Shown in pieces: positions 43,032 to 51,334 of a stretch of DNA of 64,000 nucleotides. A program made the translations under genes and the position numbers. Under the pieces are notes generated by a model, which worked only from the letters and a program-made list of their open reading frames with translations, searched no databases and was not told the origin of the DNA. The stretch is from Nocardia ninae NBRC 108245 (GTDB lineage: Bacteria; Actinomycetota; Actinomycetes; Mycobacteriales; Mycobacteriaceae): contig NZ_BJXA01000016.1 in assembly GCF_007990755.1 (NCBI RefSeq), forward strand, positions 62,001-126,000, written 5' to 3'. Positions within the stretch are counted from its first letter, which is position 1. Every line of letters begins with the position of its first letter.

Positions 43032-43733
43032 TCAGCGGTGGCCTGGTGCAGATTCAGGACGCTCCTCAAACACCCATACCCCACCGCCCTCGGCCGGGAC
43101 CGCGGCAATGTCGCCTTCGTGCAGCATTTCCTCCCCGATCGCCGCATAGTCGACAGAAACGAACTCCTCAAGCACTGCCGGAACTACACGTTTCAGCATG
43201 TCCTCGATATTGAGCGGTTCGAACAGCTGTCGAACATAGGCGGTCATGCTCTCGTAGTGGCCCTTGTATGCGCTGGTGAAGTGGTCGAATAGGAGTGGAT
43301 CGTCCTCGTGAGCATCTGCCCATGCCGCGTATGCCGGACCGTGTTTCTCGATCCCGCGCGCCACCTGCGCCAGCAACTCAATGCTGTCGACGCCCTCTAG
43401 GTCGATCGCGCCGGTCGTCACTTCGAACGCGCCAAAACCGTCGTAGTCCCAGATGTACAGCGGGGCACCTTCGGTGGCCTCGTCTGTGGTGAGGACGGCA
43501 TAGATCTCGGCGCGGATAGTTTGTGGGTCGCGGGCCATATCCACCCACGTACCGTCAGTTAGTTCGGCTCGTAGCGGTAGTCCGCGGGTGACGTAGATAC
43601 GCGGATTGAGCTTCTTGTCCTGCTCGTGGCTAGCTTCTTGCTCCGTGGGCGTGGGTTCGTCTGCGAACGCTTCCGGCTCGCAGTCTTTGCGGTATTCGTT
43701 GGGTGCCTGAGGTTTTGGGAAGCGTTCATTCAT
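43032..43733 (-). CDS. ArdA-like antirestriction protein
   Basis: 233 residues. After a disordered acidic N terminus, the ArdA pattern appears: PRIYVTRGLPLRAELTDGTW, VDMARDPQTIRAEIYAVL, PLYIWDYDGFGAFEVTTGAI and GIEKHGPAYAAWADAHEDDP, then YKGHYESMTAYVRQLFEPL. ArdA proteins mimic B-form DNA and block type I restriction when an element enters a new host. The predicted acidity fits. ATG 43733 (MNERFPKPQ); a GTG two codons earlier also has a ribosome site. The start overlaps the end of the next upstream gene. Confidence 0.82.
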   Translation of the reverse strand: MNERFPKPQAPNEYRKDCEPEAFADEPTPTEQEASHEQDKKLNPRIYVTRGLPLRAELTDGTWVDMARDPQTIRAEIYAVLTTDEATEGAPLYIWDYDGFGAFEVTTGAIDLEGVDSIELLAQVARGIEKHGPAYAAWADAHEDDPLLFDHFTSAYKGHYESMTAYVRQLFEPLNIEDMLKRVVPAVLEEFVSVDYAAIGEEMLHEGDIAAVPAEGGGVWVFEERPESAPGHR

Positions 43734-44193
43734 GATCACCCCCTTCGAGCTCGCGTGGTTCGGCCGTCCCGATGATGAGTTGATGGCGAACCAGCTGGAG
43801 CGCGAGTGCCTCGGCGCCGCTTTGCAAATCGCTGGTGGTCAGGTCATCGTGGGCATCGGCGAGCTCGACGATCCGATCGTTGACGGTCGTTATCAGCACC
43901 GCCAGTGCCCGCTGCTGTTGGTCGCTGGTCGCGACGCCGTAGACGTGCTCGACGAGGTTGCGTGCGAGCGTGGCGGTTGCCGCGAGGGCTGGAGGGCCGG
44001 GGTGCTGGGCCAGGTCGTACACCGCCGTCAGGATGGCGTCACTGATCGCCCATCTCAGTTCCCAGTCTTGATCACTGTCAGCTTCTGCGGTCGCAGCAGA
44101 AATGGTTTCCGCTTCGTGCGGCGCCGGATTCGGTTGTTCTAGCGGCGACTGTTCATCTGGATTGTGTTGTGGGCCTGGATATTTCTCGTTCAT
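43726..44193 (-). CDS. Hypothetical protein preceding the ArdA gene
   Basis: 155 residues, overlapping ardA by 8 bp. Its N terminus (MNEKYPGPQHNPDEQSPLEQ) resembles the ArdA-like N terminus MNERFPKPQAPNE, a hint of duplication or a shared signal. The C-terminal part is helical (ALAATATLARNLVEHVYGVA, ALAVLITTVNDRIVELADAH). No family recognised. Confidence 0.62.
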   Translation of the reverse strand: MNEKYPGPQHNPDEQSPLEQPNPAPHEAETISAATAEADSDQDWELRWAISDAILTAVYDLAQHPGPPALAATATLARNLVEHVYGVATSDQQQRALAVLITTVNDRIVELADAHDDLTTSDLQSGAEALALQLVRHQLIIGTAEPRELEGGDHE

Positions 44194-44300
44194 GGTTACC
44201 TCTCTTTCGTAATAGTTGGATGTTGGCCGGTCGGATAGCGAAGAGGATCGCTCCTCGATTCGCTGTCCGCCGGCCTCTTACACCGGGACCTGAGCGAGGC

Positions 44301-44714
44301 TCAGCTGTCCGCCTGCTCACCTCCTGCCTTCGACCCACCACGACGGGTTCGGGACCGCGGGTTGCCTTGCGGTGGGTCGCTTTCCGCACCGCCCGCATCG
44401 TCGGCCATCACCTCGATTTCGGGGGTCTCGGATGCATCCTCCTGTTCGGGCGGAGGCGGCGGGGTGGCTGTGAACAGGTTGTCGATGGCGGCCTGCCGGG
44501 CGCGTGCCTCTTCTTCGATGGCGGCGCGTGCGGCGTTAGCCCTGGCCATCAGCTCGGGATCCTGCTTAGCGGCTTCGATGTAGGCGTCGACAGCCTTGAA
44601 GCATTCAGCCTTGAGACTGGTGCGCCGCAGTTCGGCGATCCAGGTGAGCTGGGCGTGCCTGGCAGTGTCGATACGGATGGCAAGGGTGATTTCCTTGCCT
44701 TCGGGTGTGGACAT
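44301..44714 (-). CDS. Ribbon-helix-helix-like DNA-binding protein of the mobile element
   Basis: 137 residues. N-terminal segment KEITLAIRIDTARHAQLTWI then AELRRTSLKAECFKAVDAYI is a strand followed by two helices, as in CopG/MobC-like RHH proteins. A long charged helix and Pro-rich, basic tail (PRSRTRRGGSKAGG) follow. Such proteins act as plasmid copy-control or relaxosome accessory factors. The ATG at 44714 has GAGGAGCG upstream. The 106 bp between it and the next gene hold nothing seen. Confidence 0.65.
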   Translation of the reverse strand: MSTPEGKEITLAIRIDTARHAQLTWIAELRRTSLKAECFKAVDAYIEAAKQDPELMARANAARAAIEEEARARQAAIDNLFTATPPPPPEQEDASETPEIEVMADDAGGAESDPPQGNPRSRTRRGGSKAGGEQADS

Positions 44715-45054
44715 GTTCGCTCCTCCTCGGTGCGAGCGGCCGGTAAGCGCTTGGTGCGCTTACGGTTTGCGGACCGCAGGGCATCGACGAGCGGCACTCC
44801 GCGCTGACCAGCCGATGGGTGAAGTCGAGCTGGCCAAACTGCGGAGGCGTTTGGCTCCGAAAGCGGACCCGTTCCCAGTTAATGACGGTGGACCGCTGGT
44901 CTCAATCGTCCGATCGGGCGACGAGTCGAACGCTAGGACGCTCGGTCTGACACCGCTTGCTAGCGGTGCGTAGGTCCCGTTGATAGCCGCCGATGGCAAC
45001 GTTTCTCACGTTGTGGAACGCACAGCAGCGGGGGATCAGCCGCCCAACAAGAAA
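44715..45054. other. Non-coding stretch with a 7-bp hairpin
   Basis: No gene. CACCGCT (44951-44957) and AGCGGTG (44962-44968) form a hairpin with a four-base loop. Beside a ribbon-helix-helix-like gene in a mobile element, this could be part of a transfer or replication origin, but nothing proves it. Confidence 0.3.
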
Positions 45055-45073
45055 AGCCGCCAAATTGGCGGCT
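45055..45073 (-). terminator. Intrinsic terminator of the 45.1-46.3 kb minus operon
   Basis: AGCCGCCAA (45055-45063) pairs with TTGGCGGCT (45065-45073). Read on the minus strand the hairpin is followed by TTTTC, so it is a standard intrinsic terminator. Confidence 0.75.
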
Positions 45074-45093
45074 AGGCGGCGAAGTATGCGTGA

Positions 45094-45354
45094 TCAGATC
45101 AGACTGGCGTTGATATCGTCCGCCATCTGCTCGGACAGCTCCAGTGCTTTGCCTTGGTAGGCCGGATCACGGATTCCCATGAGGCCCAGCCGGAGGATCA
45201 GGAGCGGCCACAGGTATACGCCAGTCCGAACCCGGTCGCAGTGTCGACAATGAAGCGTTGCTCTGAACCCATACCCCAGGACAGGCACGGCGGCAACAAG
45301 TTCGACGTCTTCGACGTACCACGACCGCGGATGCGGATGGAACAGCAAGATCAC
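45094..45354 (-). CDS. Small hypothetical protein coupled to the transposase-domain fusion
   Basis: 86 residues from GTG 45354, which overlaps the upstream stop (GTGA): MILLFHPHPRSWYVEDVELV, VLGYGFRATLHCRHCDRVRT and GVYLWPLLILRLGLMGIRDP. One CxxC pair (CRHC) may bind a metal. A longer open frame to 45552 would overlap the neighbour by 200 bp and is rejected. Function unknown; coupling suggests it is the partner of the fusion protein. Confidence 0.6.
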   Translation of the reverse strand: MILLFHPHPRSWYVEDVELVAAVPVLGYGFRATLHCRHCDRVRTGVYLWPLLILRLGLMGIRDPAYQGKALELSEQMADDINASLI

Positions 45355-46274
45355 GTCGTAGCCTCCGTCGAGGTGGCCGATCCAACTTGGTCGCTGTTCA
45401 CCACCTGCTCCAGCCAAGCCACGATCCGGCGGGGCTGGTGGTTGGTGCGGAGCCCTTGATACAGACGGTAAAACATTCCGGAACGTTGGTAGTAACGATA
45501 GCTTTGATAGATCGAAAAGACATGGCCGTAGCGGGCTGGCACCTGCGTCCATTGAACATCATGGGACATCTTGAACCGGATACCGTTGAGCGTGCGCCGT
45601 TTGGCGTCGAGTTCGGCCTGTGACCGCTGAAACTCGCCTCTGCGGCTTCGTCGTAATCCGAAGTGCGGCAGGATCAGTCGCCACTCTTCGTCGGTCAAAT
45701 CGGATTCGGACGGCCCGAAGAAAACTTCCCAGGCATCCAGTAATTCACCTGGTTTCAGTATGTGGACCAGGTCGTAGGGTTCGAGCGGACGCTGTGGCCA
45801 GGTGGTTGTCCAAGCTGGAATTCGCTCGAAGTACTTACTGGAGAGGATCTCGTGCCAGCTGACGTCTTCGCCGTGGACGAGCAACCAAGTTTCGGTGTCA
45901 GAACGTTCGTCTTCGGATGGCCAATCGTCGAGGTGGCCGATGAGTTCGTGCAGAGTAGGAACAGCGGCGACAGCGGCATTGTGGACAGCCAAGGCCACTT
46001 CCCAGGGTTCGAACTCAACCAGTTTGTTTACCAGCGATTCCATGCCGGTAGCCGTGAGCGACTCACCATTGCCAATATTCAGCAACCGGTCGCCGACGTC
46101 GGCCGGAAGCTCATGCAACAGGTAGTTGCGCACGACCTTACGGAGCTCATCGGTCCACCCCTGCACGTCATAACCGACGATGCCACCCTCGGGGATGTTG
46201 TACTCATAGATATTCCCAAAGCGGGGAGCGAGATGGATTGCAAGTAGTTCGAATTTATTGTATTGCTCTTCCAT
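45351..46274 (-). CDS. Fusion of an unknown N-terminal domain with a transposase-type DNA-binding domain
   Basis: 307 residues. The N-terminal 200 residues (GNIYEYNIPEGGIVGYDVQG, WEVALAVHNAAVAAVPTLHE) match nothing I know. From about residue 205 the sequence SDLTDEEWRLILPHFGLRRS, then KRRTLNGIRFKMSHDVQWTQ, VPARYGHVFSIYQSYRYYQR and SGMFYRLYQGL follows the DUF4096/IS5-type transposase N-terminal domain, where relatives read LTDEQW and LNAI...WRDLP. No DDE catalytic domain follows. This looks like a captured transposase DNA-binding module. ATG 46274 chosen; the longer frame to 46367 lacks a ribosome site. Confidence 0.68.
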   Translation of the reverse strand: MEEQYNKFELLAIHLAPRFGNIYEYNIPEGGIVGYDVQGWTDELRKVVRNYLLHELPADVGDRLLNIGNGESLTATGMESLVNKLVEFEPWEVALAVHNAAVAAVPTLHELIGHLDDWPSEDERSDTETWLLVHGEDVSWHEILSSKYFERIPAWTTTWPQRPLEPYDLVHILKPGELLDAWEVFFGPSESDLTDEEWRLILPHFGLRRSRRGEFQRSQAELDAKRRTLNGIRFKMSHDVQWTQVPARYGHVFSIYQSYRYYQRSGMFYRLYQGLRTNHQPRRIVAWLEQVVNSDQVGSATSTEATT

Positions 46275-46383
46275 GTATCTCTGATTTTGGCTCGATTTGG
46301 TGATTGAGTCAAGCACTTCGATGTCGATTATTATGTAGTACGTGAAATAGCAACTGGACGCGGCCACCTGTTATTCTTGGGGT

Positions 46384-47073
46384 ATGAATCCAACAACTTC
46401 ACAGTGTCACTATCGTAGAGGCAGAAACCTGAACACTTGCGATGACGCCATCGCAAGTTTTACGCCGGATAAATGGCTGGCATGTACCGGGCAGGTCGGT
46501 CATCTGTTTGATGGCCTCTCCTATCTGTTGCAGGCCGCCCAGGAGTGGCAGTTGCAGACAGATCTTAAGCTGGAAGTTGTGGGTTATCCGGCACAAACTT
46601 ACGCGATGGATTCGGTATTCCTGCGCGCTCGGTCTCTGTTTGAATTCTTCATTGGCCGAGGCGCTATGAATTATTGCCATGCTCACTGCCTTTTCGGCCT
46701 AACGAACCAATTCGGATACGCCAAGTATCAACCCGCCCAAGGCGTCGTCAGCACTACCACTGACTGGGCGGATGTGCTACACGTCGGCTCAATACATCTC
46801 AAGGATAGGGGTCGCCCCGTTCAGCTAGTCGGCCATGACGGGACTTTGAAGGATTTGAACCAGATGCCAGGTGACTTCGCCAAGGGCATATTAGATGTAT
46901 GGGTCGATTTCGAGACAGAACTGCAAGCGCAGGGCCACGCGCAGCTGCACGGTATGGCAGAAGCGTGCAGGGTTAAGGCGGTAGAGGACGCCGGAAATAT
47001 TTTCGACAGTGTCATGCAACGTGCGGGTGCCTACCAGATTGCATCAACGAAGAAGGTGACGAAACTATTTTAG
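46384..47073 (+). CDS. Hypothetical protein divergent from the transposase-domain fusion
   Basis: 229 residues, MNPTTSQCHYRRGRNLNTCD, with LLQAAQEWQLQTDLKLEVVG, AMDSVFLRARSLFEFFIGRG and AEACRVKAVEDAGNIFDSVM. The FLRARSLFEFFIGR helix pattern recalls helical nucleotide-binding or HEPN-like folds, but no Rx4-6H motif is clear. AT-richer than core genes. The 109-bp divergent region should hold both promoters. No family named. Confidence 0.6.
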   Translation: MNPTTSQCHYRRGRNLNTCDDAIASFTPDKWLACTGQVGHLFDGLSYLLQAAQEWQLQTDLKLEVVGYPAQTYAMDSVFLRARSLFEFFIGRGAMNYCHAHCLFGLTNQFGYAKYQPAQGVVSTTTDWADVLHVGSIHLKDRGRPVQLVGHDGTLKDLNQMPGDFAKGILDVWVDFETELQAQGHAQLHGMAEACRVKAVEDAGNIFDSVMQRAGAYQIASTKKVTKLF

Positions 47074-47218
47074 CTGCCTACGCGGGCTAACGAAGGTGCT
47101 TGACGTCATCGCGGTTGTAACCCCAAGGACGCCAACCTCGGGTGTCCTGGCTTCCTGGCCGATTCGGCTACGATAACCACCCATACGTACCACTCATCCA
47201 CCACGGAGGAAATTTCAT

Positions 47219-47554
47219 ATGGCACGCCAAGTTGTTGTCACCCTTGTCGATGACTACGACGGCAAGTCGCCAGCCGTAGAGACGGTGATCTTCGGGCTGG
47301 ATGGTGTGTCCTACGAGATCGACCTGTCTTTGCTCAACGCCAGCACCCTGCGGGGCATCTTTGAGCAGTGGACGCCCCACGCCCGCAAGGTCGGTCGTGT
47401 ACCGCGGGGCAAGCAGATCAACACCCGGCCGGCGACCGACCGGGATCGGAGTGCCGCCATCCGTGAGTGGGCGCGCAAGAAGGGCCATGAGGTGTCGAGC
47501 CGGGGACGGATTTCTGCCGAAGTTGTTGAGGCATATGAGAAGGCGAACTCGTAG
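47219..47554 (+). CDS. lsr2: Lsr2-family nucleoid-associated protein
   Basis: 111 residues. N-terminal dimerisation domain [20 protein letters not shown], then [21 protein letters not shown]-terminal DNA-binding domain [20 protein letters not shown] with the RGR AT-hook-like motif that inserts into AT-rich minor grooves. Lsr2 silences horizontally acquired AT-rich DNA. Carried on a mobile island it is probably a second copy that represses island genes or eases establishment. ATG 47219 with GGAGGAAATTTC ahead. Confidence 0.92.
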   Translation: MARQVVVTLVDDYDGKSPAVETVIFGLDGVSYEIDLSLLNASTLRGIFEQWTPHARKVGRVPRGKQINTRPATDRDRSAAIREWARKKGHEVSSRGRISAEVVEAYEKANS

Positions 47555-47636
47555 GACCGCCGCACAATTCGAGACGCGGCGCCCGCTCACCGAATCCGCG
47601 CGGGAGCTTCCGAACGGTGAAGTAGCGGGCCTCGCA

Positions 47637-48137
47637 TCACTTACTCGAAATCATCGTCTCGTCGGCCATCGCAACAATCTTTCGCGCTACCGGCGTCAGC
47701 ACCTCGACTGGGATTGGTGGCGCGAAGCAGCGAACACCCGCCACGTCATCGTCATTGCCGTTCCAGACGGGCGTCCCGCTCGCTGCTGCCCGAAAGTAAT
47801 GGCGCTTCGACTCCCACCCTGTTTCTGACCAAATGTCGAAGTAGTACTCGATGAACTCACAGACTTTGACCGGTTTGCCGACAAGCTGGAGCCCCGTCTC
47901 CTCGTGTACCTCACGCCCGAGCGCCTCGGTCAGCTCCTCGCCTGGTTCGACACCGCCGCCAGGCAGGTCCCAGAGTTCGTCGGGTCGAGAGCCGCCGCGG
48001 ACCAGCACGATGCCGCTGTCATCCTGAAGCAAGGCGTATACCGACGTCCGCCTGACCAGCTCATCTTGGTGAACGATATGCGCCTCGCCGTGGATATCTC
48101 GGCAGAGGTAATGATCGACCGCCAACTGATCGCTCAT
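47637..48137 (-). CDS. NUDIX hydrolase (island operon 1)
   Basis: 166 residues. Nudix box GGGVEPGEELTEALGREV followed by HEETGL is complete. RTSVYALLQDDSGIVLVRGG precedes it. ATG 48137 overlaps the APH-like stop (ATGA), so it is the third gene of the regulator-APH-NUDIX operon. Probably cleaves a nucleotide-linked or diphosphate compound of the neighbouring radical SAM module. Confidence 0.9.
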   Translation of the reverse strand: MSDQLAVDHYLCRDIHGEAHIVHQDELVRRTSVYALLQDDSGIVLVRGGSRPDELWDLPGGGVEPGEELTEALGREVHEETGLQLVGKPVKVCEFIEYYFDIWSETGWESKRHYFRAAASGTPVWNGNDDDVAGVRCFAPPIPVEVLTPVARKIVAMADETMISSK

Positions 48138-49030
48138 TCCAGTGCCTGCCATCCCGACCACGGGCGTGCCCCGCGCTCGCCTCGGATACATGCCAGCCGG
48201 TGCTCGGCCTGTTCCCGGAGCGCCGGCTTGGTCGATGCTGCCTGCACCGCCATCGTCGTCATCCGGAACTCCCGAATGTCGCGCAGCAGTTCGAACCCGG
48301 CCCAGTTTGTGACGTCGTGGCCGTACACCTGGCAGAACTCGCCGTACTGCTCGGCGGTGATCCAGTCGAACGAACTGTGCTTGATTGCTGTGTGCACCAG
48401 ATCCCATTCGGGCGGCCCGATCGAAGTGCGCTCCAGGTCGAGTAGCACGACGTGTCCGTCATCCGTGGCAGCCACATTGCCGACCCAGGCGTCACCGTGA
48501 ATCACGCACCACAGCAAGCCTTTCGGTAGTTCTTTCCACCGCTGCTGCAACTCGACGAGGCGTGTACGCAGCCACTGCCGATCCTCGTCACTCCAGCCAT
48601 GGGCCGCCCCGATTCGCTCCTCCAGTCGCACGAACGGCGCCACTTCGCCGAGATCGAAATCGGCCGGCGGCGGCAGGCGGTGCAGCTGCTTCAGGACCGC
48701 GGCCACCTGCGTCGGCGTGCCGTGGTGATGCGGCGGGAGCTCGCGCCAAAAGGTGACTGCACGGCCATCGATATCTACCGGCTGGTCGACATCCGGAACA
48801 ACCTGAACGGCTGGGACACCGGACGCTTCAAGCCAGCGAGCGACGTTCACTTCACGCCGGGCTGCGGCCAGTTGGCCTTGTCGGCTCGCCCGAGCGACAA
48901 CGCATCCCGGCAGCCGGTAGATGGCGTTCTCGCTCAACTGAATTGGCTCGGCCTGGTCGGCGTCGAGGCCAACCGCGGCGGCAGCCCTGCGGACGATCGC
49001 GAGCCAGTCCGTCTCGGCCGCCTCGCTCAT
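48134..49030 (-). CDS. Aminoglycoside phosphotransferase-family kinase
   Basis: 298 residues of the APH/choline kinase fold. The catalytic loop is LWCVIHGDAWVGNVAATDDG with Asp and Asn, and the Mg motif is VVLLDLERTSIGPPEWDLVH, where Asp-Leu-Glu stands for the usual DxD/E. N-terminal YRLPGCVVARASRQG has the ATP-binding strand. Not necessarily a resistance enzyme; many relatives phosphorylate small alcohols or sugars. Coupled by ATGA overlaps on both sides. Confidence 0.85.
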   Translation of the reverse strand: MSEAAETDWLAIVRRAAAAVGLDADQAEPIQLSENAIYRLPGCVVARASRQGQLAAARREVNVARWLEASGVPAVQVVPDVDQPVDIDGRAVTFWRELPPHHHGTPTQVAAVLKQLHRLPPPADFDLGEVAPFVRLEERIGAAHGWSDEDRQWLRTRLVELQQRWKELPKGLLWCVIHGDAWVGNVAATDDGHVVLLDLERTSIGPPEWDLVHTAIKHSSFDWITAEQYGEFCQVYGHDVTNWAGFELLRDIREFRMTTMAVQAASTKPALREQAEHRLACIRGERGARPWSGWQALE

Positions 49031-50463
49031 GCGGGAACCAGCGTGCGGTCGATCTGGACGCGCAGCTCCTCGACCTCGGTGGAACGGATATGCGGTTCCG
49101 CGAACATTCGAAGCTCGCGGAGGTCATCGGCGGCCCGGCGGGAACGCAGATGTCCAGCATCAACCAGGGCCGCTTGGCCAAACGATGCCGCCTCGACCGG
49201 ATCGCCGGTGGTCATGGTGAGCGACGCTAGCTTAATTCCTGAAATCGCCCGCGAGCGAACGAAATTGGCTGTGTGCCCAGCGACAGCTGCTTCCAATCGG
49301 TGCCTTGCTTCGCCGACGAATCGCCCGTCGAGCGCGACGTCAAACAGGGCGTGGCCGGTGTCGCCCGAGTGTTGGGCCGCGTCGTAATAGGCCATCCACG
49401 GTGGATCGTTAGCGGGCGAGGCGCCCGCGAACTCCTCATCCGCTTGCCCGACCGATCGAACTGCCTCTTCGGTCCGATGCAATTTGGCGAGCGCCCGCGC
49501 TCTGGCCGCGTGCAGCATGGCGCGTTCGGTGGCGGTCAGCCGATCGGCGCGCACCATCGCAAGCTCGATGAACGTCAAACCATCATCAGGTTGGCCGCAC
49601 CAGATGGCTTGCCGGGCCATTGACGACAGCACCTTGCCGCGGAGGTGCCAGTCGCCAACCTCTTCCGCGCAGGTAAGGCCCAGTTGGAACATGCTGCGGG
49701 CATCGTTGTGGGCATAGGCGTCGAAGGCCATGAACCCGGCCGTGTGGCCAAGAAACCCGACGGCGCTATGAAGGTCCATCCGGTGCTTGTCCGCGCAACT
49801 AGCGCCAAGGAGGTTCACGGCGTAGCGCAGTTGCGCTGCCACGGCTTCGCGGACCAATCCGCCGCCGTAGGTGTGATCCCATGAGCTGAACTCCCGGGCA
49901 GCCGTCCGTACCTGTTCGATCTCGGTCAGGCCGACCATCGACGGAATCGGGGTCGGTTCGATCTTGCCCAGCAGATCGAGCAGTGGCTGCTTAGTAGCCG
50001 CCGCCATGACGCCGAGTGCCGCCCGCATGAATTCCTGGCGTTTCACAATATCGAGCGTAGCGCCGGAACCTGCTGGCAGCTTGAACCACAGCAGCTCCGG
50101 CGGGATGGCCAACGTCTCGGCCCAGCGGATGAGTTTCGAAAGTTGTTCCGGTGCTGGACCTTTTTCAATGCGGCTGAGCTGAGCCTGCGTCAACCCGAGC
50201 CAGTTGGCGACAAGTTCCTGCGGCAGCGGTCGACTGTGAAACGGATGGGTTCGGTAGGCAAAGATCACCCGACCCATGTGCCAGGTGGCGAGCGCATCCC
50301 GCATCTGGTCGGTTTGCCAGAAGGTCGGCGGCAGGAGCGGCGGTTGCTGTAGCTGATCGCGGGAAGCGGATTCGCAAGGAGCACAAAGCGATTCAAGGTT
50401 GTAGTTGTTCAACCTGGTCCCACAGCGTGCGCAGTAGCGCTGCATATGGGGTACCCGCGTCAT
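49027..50463 (-). CDS. XRE-family regulator with N-terminal zinc ribbon and TPR-like region
   Basis: 478 residues. The N terminus has two Cys pairs (QRYCARCGTRLNNYNLESLC then APC) forming a zinc ribbon. The HTH is ELVANWLGLTQAQLSRIEKG. The long C-terminal region is helical with repeat-like helices (ALARARALAKLHRTEEAVRS is similar to LHAARARALAKLHRTEEAVR here), as in TPR sensors that bind peptides or metabolites. It diverges from the Adk-radical SAM operon and leads APH-NUDIX, so it probably controls both. ATG 50463 chosen; the much longer open frame to 51177 antisense to the kinase is rejected. Confidence 0.85.
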   Translation of the reverse strand: MTRVPHMQRYCARCGTRLNNYNLESLCAPCESASRDQLQQPPLLPPTFWQTDQMRDALATWHMGRVIFAYRTHPFHSRPLPQELVANWLGLTQAQLSRIEKGPAPEQLSKLIRWAETLAIPPELLWFKLPAGSGATLDIVKRQEFMRAALGVMAAATKQPLLDLLGKIEPTPIPSMVGLTEIEQVRTAAREFSSWDHTYGGGLVREAVAAQLRYAVNLLGASCADKHRMDLHSAVGFLGHTAGFMAFDAYAHNDARSMFQLGLTCAEEVGDWHLRGKVLSSMARQAIWCGQPDDGLTFIELAMVRADRLTATERAMLHAARARALAKLHRTEEAVRSVGQADEEFAGASPANDPPWMAYYDAAQHSGDTGHALFDVALDGRFVGEARHRLEAAVAGHTANFVRSRAISGIKLASLTMTTGDPVEAASFGQAALVDAGHLRSRRAADDLRELRMFAEPHIRSTEVEELRVQIDRTLVPA

Positions 50464-50529
50464 GATGGCCGCTCCCGGTTGCCTGGGGATTGTCGCCTTC
50501 TGCCTTTGGTCGCGTGACCCTACCAGGGC

Positions 50530-50559
50530 TTGACACCGCCAACTATACGTTTCATACAT
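50530..50559 (+). promoter_or_regulatory. Candidate promoter of the kinase-radical SAM operon
   Basis: TTGACA at 50530-50535, 17-base spacer, then an AT-rich CATACAT box near 50553-50559. It lies about 90 bp ahead of the GTG at 50651 in the divergent region. The -35 is perfect and the -10 is weak. Confidence 0.45.
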
Positions 50560-50650
50560 ACCCCCTATTCGCCCCTGTCGTGGCCGTTTTCGGCCCTCCG
50601 GGCCACCCTTGGCCAGTCTCGAAAAATGGCCGCTAGGAAAGGGGTAGGCC

Positions 50651-51334
50651 GTGGCATTGTCCCTAGTAGTCCCCATATTTGGCCCGCCAGCCGCTGGCAA
50701 AACAACCCTGACGCTGCGACTCGGATGCGATCCCGGACGCCGGATCTTTCGGTTGCGGGAGCACATATCCAAAGAAGCGCTCGCCGCGACGGCCGCCAGC
50801 AGCGAGCGGCTGGGCTGGATCGATGAGTTCACGGTGAGCGAAGCGGTGCGCTCGTACTTCGCAGGCGCCGCGTCCAACCCCGGTATCCACACCGTGCTGC
50901 TGGACAACTTCCCCGGTTCGGCGAACCAGGTCGACCAGCTGCTGGCCGCCGTCAGAGCGGCGGCACCGGCCTGCCACGTCGAGGCGATCGAACTCCTGAC
51001 CGACGCCAAAACCCTGAAGCAGCGATCACGGAGCCGGAAGGTCTGCCATCGCTGTGAGCGCGATCCGATCTCCGATCCTCGGTTGCCGGCTATTCCGAGC
51101 GACGACGACCCCTGGCAGTGCGCGCATTGCCGCGGAGTGCTGCATCCGAGACGCGGGGATTCGCCTCGCCTGTTCAAGGCGCGGATGCAGCGCTATCACC
51201 AGGCGGCAGCCGGTATCCGCGCCGGATTTACCGATTCCGGTGTCGCCGTCACCCAACTCGACACCACCAACACCATTGACGGGGCGGCGAATCTGCTTGC
51301 TCCGCTGCTTATCTCCCGGAGTGTCTCGCTATGA
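50651..51334 (+). CDS. Adenylate-kinase-like P-loop kinase with zinc-ribbon lid
   Basis: 227 residues. Walker A PIFGPPAAGKTTLTLRLGCD; HTVLLDNFPGSANQVDQLLA matches the NMP-kinase DGFPR-like region (here DNFPGS). The lid carries RKVCHRCERDP and WQCAHCRGVLHPRRGDS, two CxxC pairs as in zinc-type adenylate kinase lids, then RLFKARMQRYHQAAAGIRAG as in the YHxxT region. It is not the housekeeping adk, which is normally next to secY. It likely phosphorylates a nucleotide-like intermediate. GTG 50651 with AGGAAAGGGG upstream; ATGA overlap with the radical SAM gene. Confidence 0.82.
   Translation: MALSLVVPIFGPPAAGKTTLTLRLGCDPGRRIFRLREHISKEALAATAASSERLGWIDEFTVSEAVRSYFAGAASNPGIHTVLLDNFPGSANQVDQLLAAVRAAAPACHVEAIELLTDAKTLKQRSRSRKVCHRCERDPISDPRLPAIPSDDDPWQCAHCRGVLHPRRGDSPRLFKARMQRYHQAAAGIRAGFTDSGVAVTQLDTTNTIDGAANLLAPLLISRSVSL

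Noticed and set aside
45355-45552. N-terminal extension of the CxxC protein
   Set aside because: Would overlap the upstream gene by 200 bp; the GTGA stop-start overlap gives a better start.
46000-46020. T-loop-like GGTTCGAAC suggesting a tRNA
   Set aside because: Lies inside a coding gene and no cloverleaf can be formed around it.
48134-49030. Aminoglycoside resistance gene
   Set aside because: APH fold alone does not show resistance; the operon context and DLE variant favour a metabolic kinase.
50464-51177. N-terminal extension of the XRE regulator frame
   Set aside because: Antisense to the P-loop kinase and without motifs; the zinc ribbon starts at ATG 50463.
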